Shown piece after piece: positions 43,527-47,968 of a stretch of DNA of 47,968 nucleotides. The DNA lies in contig JAHDND010000096.1 of NCBI GenBank assembly GCA_018435665.1, positions 1-47,968 on the forward strand, in the 5' to 3' direction. Both the position numbers and the translations under genes were made by a program. This stretch comes from Candidatus Thiosymbion sp. (lineage in GTDB: Bacteria; Pseudomonadota; Gammaproteobacteria; Chromatiales; Chromatiaceae). Below the pieces are notes generated by a model that saw only the letters and a list, made by a program, of their open reading frames with translations, was not told the DNA's origin and did not search any database. Each line of letters starts with the position of its first letter. The stretch's first letter is position 1.

Positions 43527-43905
43527 GCGGGCACCCTGGAGTTGCTGGCTGAAAGAATTAGGGTCGGGGGATGGCCAAAAGGTCAGCCGGGCATGATATC
43601 AGAACTCCGGGAGGGTAAAAACCGGAGGAGCAAAAAGTCATCCGCCGGTGCATGTTGGCATGCGGGTGGACAGAGCCGGTCGACACTAACTATAAAGTAG
43701 CCAGTCGAGACGGAATTCCAAGTCGGCAGGTGGAAATAATTTGCTGGGGGAGAGGGGCTAGGGAATGGGAAATTGGGTGTTGGGGTATGAGCTGCAAGGG
43801 AATAGAGGCGCCGGGGAAAAAGCGGCCAGGGAATGGGATGCTGGAGCGTCGGCCGTCTGGTAAATCAGCTCGTGGGCGGGCAGGTTCGGCGCCAGAGACG
43901 GCGGG
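43527..43905. other. Intergenic region between dnaG and rpoD
   Basis: 379 bp without a convincing gene. The middle contains purine-rich imperfect repeats (AGGGAATGGGA near 43762 and 43831). Its size suggests rpoD has its own promoters here, as in other gammaproteobacteria, but I cannot fix a -35/-10 pair. Confidence 0.5.
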
Positions 43906-45666
43906 TCATGAAGTCGACCCCGTGCGGCTGGTCTGAATGGCCTGACGCAAGGCGTCCTTCTCTTCCTCGGTCCAGTCGGCGGTACTGGCACGGTTGAACA
44001 GGGTGCTGCTTCTGGCCGCCAGGGCCTCCTGGTTGAGCCGCTGAATGGCGCCAGCCAATTCATGGGCCAGGCCCTCGGCGGGGACGTGGGCCAGCAAGCC
44101 CGGGTCCGCCAGCCGCCGCAGGACGGCGAAACCCTCCATCTCCCGCCAGCGTTCGAGGAGGGCGGCGCTGCCCAGTCCGGGGTGAGAGGCGAGGGTGCCG
44201 AGGAGCTCCGTCAGAAGGGGAATGCCCGGGCTGTTGAGCTGGCGCCAGTCTTCGTCCAGATCCCTCACCAGGGCCGCCAGTTCGGGATATTGGACGAGGA
44301 TGGCAATGGCCAGGCGCAGGGGGGTGGCGGCCGGCCGGTGGGGTGGCGGGGCCGATGGCCGGCGGTAGGCCCCGGGGCGACGGGCTGGGGCCGGGGGCGG
44401 GTTGGGCAGGGCCACACCGACCAGTTTGGACAGGCGATCCCGTAACAGGTCACGCAAGAGCCCGGCGGGCAGACGCTCCAGATGGGGGGCGACCCGGGAG
44501 CCAAGGCGGGCCCGGCCATCCATGGAATGGAGGTCGATACCGATGGCCAGGTGTTCGAGCAGGAAATCGGACAGGGTCTTGGCCTGGCGCAGGCGTTCCT
44601 CGAAGGCGATGACGCCTTCCTGGCGGATCAGGGTATCCGGGTCCTCGCCCTCGGGCAGGAAGAGGAAGCGGATCTCCTGCTGACCGGTGGCCAGGGGTAG
44701 ACAGGTTTCCAGGGCTTTCCAGGCGGCGTTGCGCCCGGCCTGATCGCCATCGAAGCAGAAGATCAGTTCCGGCGCCTGGGGGAGAAGGAGACGCAGGTGA
44801 TCCGGGGTGGTCGCCGTGCCCAAGGTCGCCACGGCATAGTCGATGCCGAACTGCGCCAGAGAGATGACGTCCATATAACCCTCGACCACCAGCAGCCGCT
44901 TAGGGGCTCGGTGTGCCTTGAGGACCTGGTGGAGACCATAGAGCTCCCGGCCCTTGTGAAAGAGGGGCGTCTCGGGGGAATTGAGGTATTTGGGCTTGCC
45001 GTCGCCGAGGAGGCGACCGCCAAAGCCGATGACCCGACCCCGACGGTCCCGGATCGGGAAGAGGATGCGGTCGCGAAAGCGGTCGTAGTGCTTGCCGTCC
45101 TGCTCGACCACCAGGCCAGCCTGGATCAGATGCCTCAGGTCTTGTTCGGTGCGCCCCAGTTGACCGATGAGGAAATCCCACCCAGGGGGGGCGTAGCCGA
45201 GGCCGAAGCTGGCGGCGATCTGGCCGCTCAGTCCGCGTCCCTTGAGGTAGTCAATCGCACGCACGGCTTGGGGGTGCTGGCGCAACTCCCGCTGGTAGAG
45301 TTGGGCGGCCGCTTCGAGCAGGGCGTAGAGGGGGCGAGTGTCGGGGCCTTTGGGAGTGGCTTCATCCTCCTTCGGTACCGTCAGACCGGCAGCACGGGCC
45401 AATTCCTCCACGGCGTCACGGAATTCCTGCCGTTCGAATTCCATGAGAAAACCGATGGCGGTGCCATGGGCGCCACAGCCGAAACAGTGGTAGAACTGCT
45501 TATCGGGGCTGACGGTAAAGGAGGGCGACTTCTCGTCGTGGAAGGGGCAACAGGCCTGAAAGTCCTTACCGGCCTTGCGTAAGGGCACCCGCCGGTTGAT
45601 GACCTCGACGATATCGGTGCGGGCGATAAGTTCGTCGATGAACTGGGCCGGGATTCTGCTGGCCAT
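43906..45666 (-). CDS. dnaG: DNA primase DnaG
   Basis: 586 residues. N-terminal zinc-binding domain CPFHDEKSPSF...YHCFGCGAHG (C, H, C, C ligands), then the TOPRIM core (VEGYMDVISLAQFG with the catalytic Glu; FCFDGDQAGRNAA with the DxD). The C-terminal helicase-interacting domain is linked by a Pro-rich segment (PNPPPAPARRPGAYRRPSAP). It makes RNA primers at the host fork. Confidence 0.97.
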   Translation of the reverse strand: MASRIPAQFIDELIARTDIVEVINRRVPLRKAGKDFQACCPFHDEKSPSFTVSPDKQFYHCFGCGAHGTAIGFLMEFERQEFRDAVEELARAAGLTVPKEDEATPKGPDTRPLYALLEAAAQLYQRELRQHPQAVRAIDYLKGRGLSGQIAASFGLGYAPPGWDFLIGQLGRTEQDLRHLIQAGLVVEQDGKHYDRFRDRILFPIRDRRGRVIGFGGRLLGDGKPKYLNSPETPLFHKGRELYGLHQVLKAHRAPKRLLVVEGYMDVISLAQFGIDYAVATLGTATTPDHLRLLLPQAPELIFCFDGDQAGRNAAWKALETCLPLATGQQEIRFLFLPEGEDPDTLIRQEGVIAFEERLRQAKTLSDFLLEHLAIGIDLHSMDGRARLGSRVAPHLERLPAGLLRDLLRDRLSKLVGVALPNPPPAPARRPGAYRRPSAPPPHRPAATPLRLAIAILVQYPELAALVRDLDEDWRQLNSPGIPLLTELLGTLASHPGLGSAALLERWREMEGFAVLRRLADPGLLAHVPAEGLAHELAGAIQRLNQEALAARSSTLFNRASTADWTEEEKDALRQAIQTSRTGSTS

Positions 45667-45739
45667 CGGGGTCAGAATGAGGCGACAGCGGCCGAAAGGC
45701 CGCCCCGGTCAGCCAGGGGAGGAAAGACGGCCGGTGTCT

Positions 45740-46183
45740 TCAGGGGCTCAGGCGTTGCTTGACCAGGGCGCTGACGGCGCCCACGTCGGCGCGCCCCTGG
45801 ACCTGGGGCTTGAGGAGGGCCATGACCTTGCCCATGTCCTTCATGGCGGTGGCACCGGAAGCGGCCATGGCCGCCTCGATCAAGACCCCGATCTCAAGCT
45901 CGCTGAGGGCCGAGGGTAGATAATCCTGGCAAACGCCAATCTCGTAGCGTTCCTGCTCGGCGAGATCCTCGCGCCCGGCGGCCTCGTACTGGGCCACGGA
46001 ATCCCGGCGCTGCTTGATCATCTTGTCCAGCACCGCGAGCACCTGGGCGTCATCCAACTCGATACGCTCGTCCACCTCGCGCTGTTTGATAGCGGCGTTA
46101 ATGAGCCGGATGATACCCAAACGACGTTTCTCGCCTGCCTTCATGGCGGCCTTCATGTCTTCGGTGAGCCGGGTCTTGATCAT
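45740..46183 (-). CDS. GatB/YqeY domain protein
   Basis: 147 residues, starting MIKTRLTEDMKAAMKAGEKR, with RLINAAIKQREVDERIELDD and the C-terminal GKVMALLKPQVQGRADVGAV of YqeY. It resembles the tail domain of the amidotransferase GatB and is thought to act in tRNA-related metabolism. It lies between rpsU and dnaG, the usual gammaproteobacterial arrangement. Confidence 0.93.
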   Translation of the reverse strand: MIKTRLTEDMKAAMKAGEKRRLGIIRLINAAIKQREVDERIELDDAQVLAVLDKMIKQRRDSVAQYEAAGREDLAEQERYEIGVCQDYLPSALSELEIGVLIEAAMAASGATAMKDMGKVMALLKPQVQGRADVGAVSALVKQRLSP

Positions 46184-46264
46184 GATGGGGAGGGCGGGGG
46201 GCAGCGCGGCGGTGATCCCCGAGCCCGGACGGCATGCCGCTGGGCGAGGGATCAGCGGGTGATC

Positions 46265-46480
46265 TCAGTAGGTGCGCTCCCAGCGGCGGGTCTCGCGCTG
46301 GAGCTTCTTGTGATGACGCTTGACCGCCGCGGCCTTGCGGCGCTTGCGCTCGGCGGTGGGCTTCTCGTAGAACTCGCGGCGTCGGACTTCGGCGAGGACG
46401 CCGGCCTTCTCGCAGGAGCGCTTGAAGCGGCGCATGGCGACTTCAAAGGGTTCGTTTTCCTTGACGCGGACGCTGGGCAT
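46265..46480 (-). CDS. rpsU: 30S ribosomal protein S21
   Basis: 71 residues: [40 protein letters not shown], then the basic C-terminal [17 protein letters not shown]. First gene of the macromolecular-synthesis operon; the promoter must lie in 46481-46664, shared with the divergent tsaD. Confidence 0.97.
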   Translation of the reverse strand: MPSVRVKENEPFEVAMRRFKRSCEKAGVLAEVRRREFYEKPTAERKRRKAAAVKRHHKKLQRETRRWERTY

Positions 46481-46664
46481 GAATGATCTATCCTGTCGTT
46501 CGATGTTGGAGCGCGGCGATGGCGCAAGAGGGGCTAAAGAAGCGGAATTCTAACCAAGCTGGCCAGCGCATGCAAAGCCGATTCACGGCGCCGGTTCACG
46601 GCGTGGGGCAATGCCATTACCATGGCGGCCCTGCTGATCCGCGAACAAGGGGTAATTTAGCGCC

Positions 46665-47690
46665 ATGCGCGTCCTGGGCATCGAAACCTCCTGCGACGAA
46701 ACCGGCGTCGCCGTCTATGACGGCGGCCGCGGTATGCTCGCCCATGCCGTCTACAGCCAGATCGAAATCCATGCCTGTTATGGTGGCGTGGTGCCGGAAC
46801 TGGCCTCCCGGGATCATGTGCGTAAGACCCTGCCGATGATCCGTCAGGTCATGGCAGAGGCCGGGCTCTCGGCGCGGGACCTGGAGGGGGTCGCCTACAC
46901 GGCCGGCCCCGGTCTGGTGGGTGCCTTGCTGGTGGGCGCCGCCCTGGGCCGCTCCCTGGCCTGGGCCTGGGGCGTGCCGGCGATCGGCGTTCACCATATG
47001 GAGGGGCATCTGCTGGCACCACTCCTGGAGGAACCGGTGCCGGACTTCCCCTTCGTCGCCCTACTGGTCTCCGGTGGTCATACCCAATTGGTGGCGGTGG
47101 CGGGCATCGGCCGCTACCAACTGCTGGGGGAATCCCTGGACGATGCCGCCGGCGAGGCCTTCGACAAGACCGCCAAGCTACTGGGTCTGCCCTATCCCGG
47201 CGGGCCGGCCCTGGCCGCCCTGGCGGAACGGGGTGAACCGGGGCGCTACCGCTTCCCACGGCCCATGACCGACCGGCCGGGTCTGGACTTCAGTTTCAGT
47301 GGGCTCAAGACCTTCGCCCTGAACACCCTGCACGAGGAGGTGGCGGTCCGGACCGATCCGGATCAGGCCCGGGCCGACATCGCCCGCGCCTTCGAGGAGG
47401 CGGTGGTGGAGACCCTGATCGTCAAGTGTCGCCGGGCGGTGCGCCAGGTGGGATATCCGCGGCTGGTCCTGGCGGGGGGGGTCAGTGCCAACCGGCGCCT
47501 GCGGGCGGGCATGGACGAGGCCCTGGCCAAGGAGGGGGCGCGGGTCTTCTATCCCCGTCCGGCCTTTTGTACCGACAATGGGGCCATGATCGCCTTCGCG
47601 GGCTGGCACCGCCTGCGGGCGGGGCAGCGGGACTCCCTGTCTTTCGCTCCCCGGGCACGCTGGGACCTGGCGAGCCTACCCGCCGTCTGA
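46665..47690 (+). CDS. tsaD: tRNA N6-threonylcarbamoyladenosine transferase TsaD
   Basis: 341 residues with [20 protein letters not shown], the metal-binding [11 protein letters not shown] (two histidines), [20 protein letters not shown], and the C-terminal [14 protein letters not shown]...[13 protein letters not shown] containing the third metal ligand region. With TsaB, TsaE and TsaC it adds t6A to A37 of ANN-decoding tRNAs. Divergent from rpsU, as usual. Confidence 0.97.
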   Translation: MRVLGIETSCDETGVAVYDGGRGMLAHAVYSQIEIHACYGGVVPELASRDHVRKTLPMIRQVMAEAGLSARDLEGVAYTAGPGLVGALLVGAALGRSLAWAWGVPAIGVHHMEGHLLAPLLEEPVPDFPFVALLVSGGHTQLVAVAGIGRYQLLGESLDDAAGEAFDKTAKLLGLPYPGGPALAALAERGEPGRYRFPRPMTDRPGLDFSFSGLKTFALNTLHEEVAVRTDPDQARADIARAFEEAVVETLIVKCRRAVRQVGYPRLVLAGGVSANRRLRAGMDEALAKEGARVFYPRPAFCTDNGAMIAFAGWHRLRAGQRDSLSFAPRARWDLASLPAV

Positions 47691-47790
47691 AAGTACCCGA
47701 GCGGGGTGAGCTTGATAGACGCCGCCTCTAAGTGGCGAGGATCTTACAGAACCTTCCTGCCCCAGGGGTCAATGAGATCCCTGAGGGATA

Positions 47791-47968
47791 TCAGGATTCC
47801 TGGTCAGTCCGATCAGCCCCGATGCGGCCCTCGGCCCCGGTGAGGAGGTTGCGGATATTGCTTCTGTGGCGCCAGAAGAGGATGAGGCTGATGACGACCT
47901 GCATGCCGATCAGCCAGGGGTCATCCCAGAGCCACCAGAGTAGAAAAGGGGCGAGCCCCATGGAGACC
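47791..47968 (-). CDS. plsY: Glycerol-3-phosphate acyltransferase PlsY, C-terminal part
   Basis: The last 58 residues, ending with TGA at 47791-47793. They include a final membrane helix (GMQVVISLILFWRHR) and the typical NIRNLLTGAEGRIG near the end. PlsY acylates glycerol-3-phosphate from acyl-phosphate in the inner membrane. The gene continues past the window edge. It is convergent with tsaD; in many gammaproteobacteria plsY is the tsaD neighbour. Confidence 0.88.
   Translation of the reverse strand, partial: VSMGLAPFLLWWLWDDPWLIGMQVVISLILFWRHRSNIRNLLTGAEGRIGADRTDQES

Noticed and set aside
43758..44063. Extra minus-strand protein gene between rpoD and dnaG
   Set aside because: It overlaps the dnaG 3' end in another frame, has atypical composition and no ribosome site.

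Overview
The window is GC-rich, densely coded chromosomal DNA from a gammaproteobacterium. The closest feel is a purple-sulfur-type (Chromatiaceae-like) genome, but that is inferred from gene content only. The strongest anchor is the macromolecular-synthesis block rpsU - yqeY - dnaG - rpoD - tRNA-Ile2 on the minus strand, with tsaD divergent from it and the end of plsY at the right edge.

Layout. 1-700: the start of an IS1182-type transposase and a decayed fragment of an MmeI-like (type IIL) restriction-modification enzyme. 949-1590: rnk and tRNA-Leu(UAG). 2098-4788: a GH17-GT2 glucan synthase (NdvB type). 5065-7556: a membrane/coiled-coil protein, an archaeal-type (Pab1020/Rnl3) RNA ligase, its convergent PIN-domain partner and a small membrane protein. 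7809-12232: an RND efflux pair. 12319-18475: an EF-G paralogue, a YbhB-type protein, glycogen synthase with a long Pro/Ala extension, a small protein and a RAYT transposase. 18781-24903: a DctPQM TRAP transporter followed by a membrane histidine kinase and an NtrC-type regulator. 25210-28897: a DUF47 protein with a Pit phosphate transporter, an NhaD-like transporter and a Usp. 28964-30070: Maf and Ndk. 30215-30440: a 5'-nucleotidase remnant.

The most interesting part is a 10.8-kb integrative element between two identical 45-bp copies of the 3' half of tRNA-Ile2 (30758-30802 and 41546-41590). It carries a tyrosine integrase, an AlpA/Xis-like protein, a RecE-like PD-(D/E)XK exonuclease, an SSB-like protein ending in an acidic DFDDAIPF tip, a prim-pol/DUF3987 replication protein, a second PD-(D/E)XK (resolvase-like) nuclease, an HTH protein, an RHH protein and several small unknowns. 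No capsid, terminase, portal, relaxase or mating gene is visible.

Directly after the replication gene, and inside the next reading frame, there are six GTAGCA repeats facing five TGCTAC repeats across a 44-bp AT-rich stretch. A perfect 26-bp palindrome lies about 340 bp further on. I read this as a replication origin embedded in a coding sequence. Shared TTTCCCC-type repeats next to both att copies look like integrase arm sites, and further inverted or direct repeats precede the Xis-like and RHH genes. Together these describe a self-excising, self-replicating satellite- or IME-like element whose transfer mechanism is not apparent.
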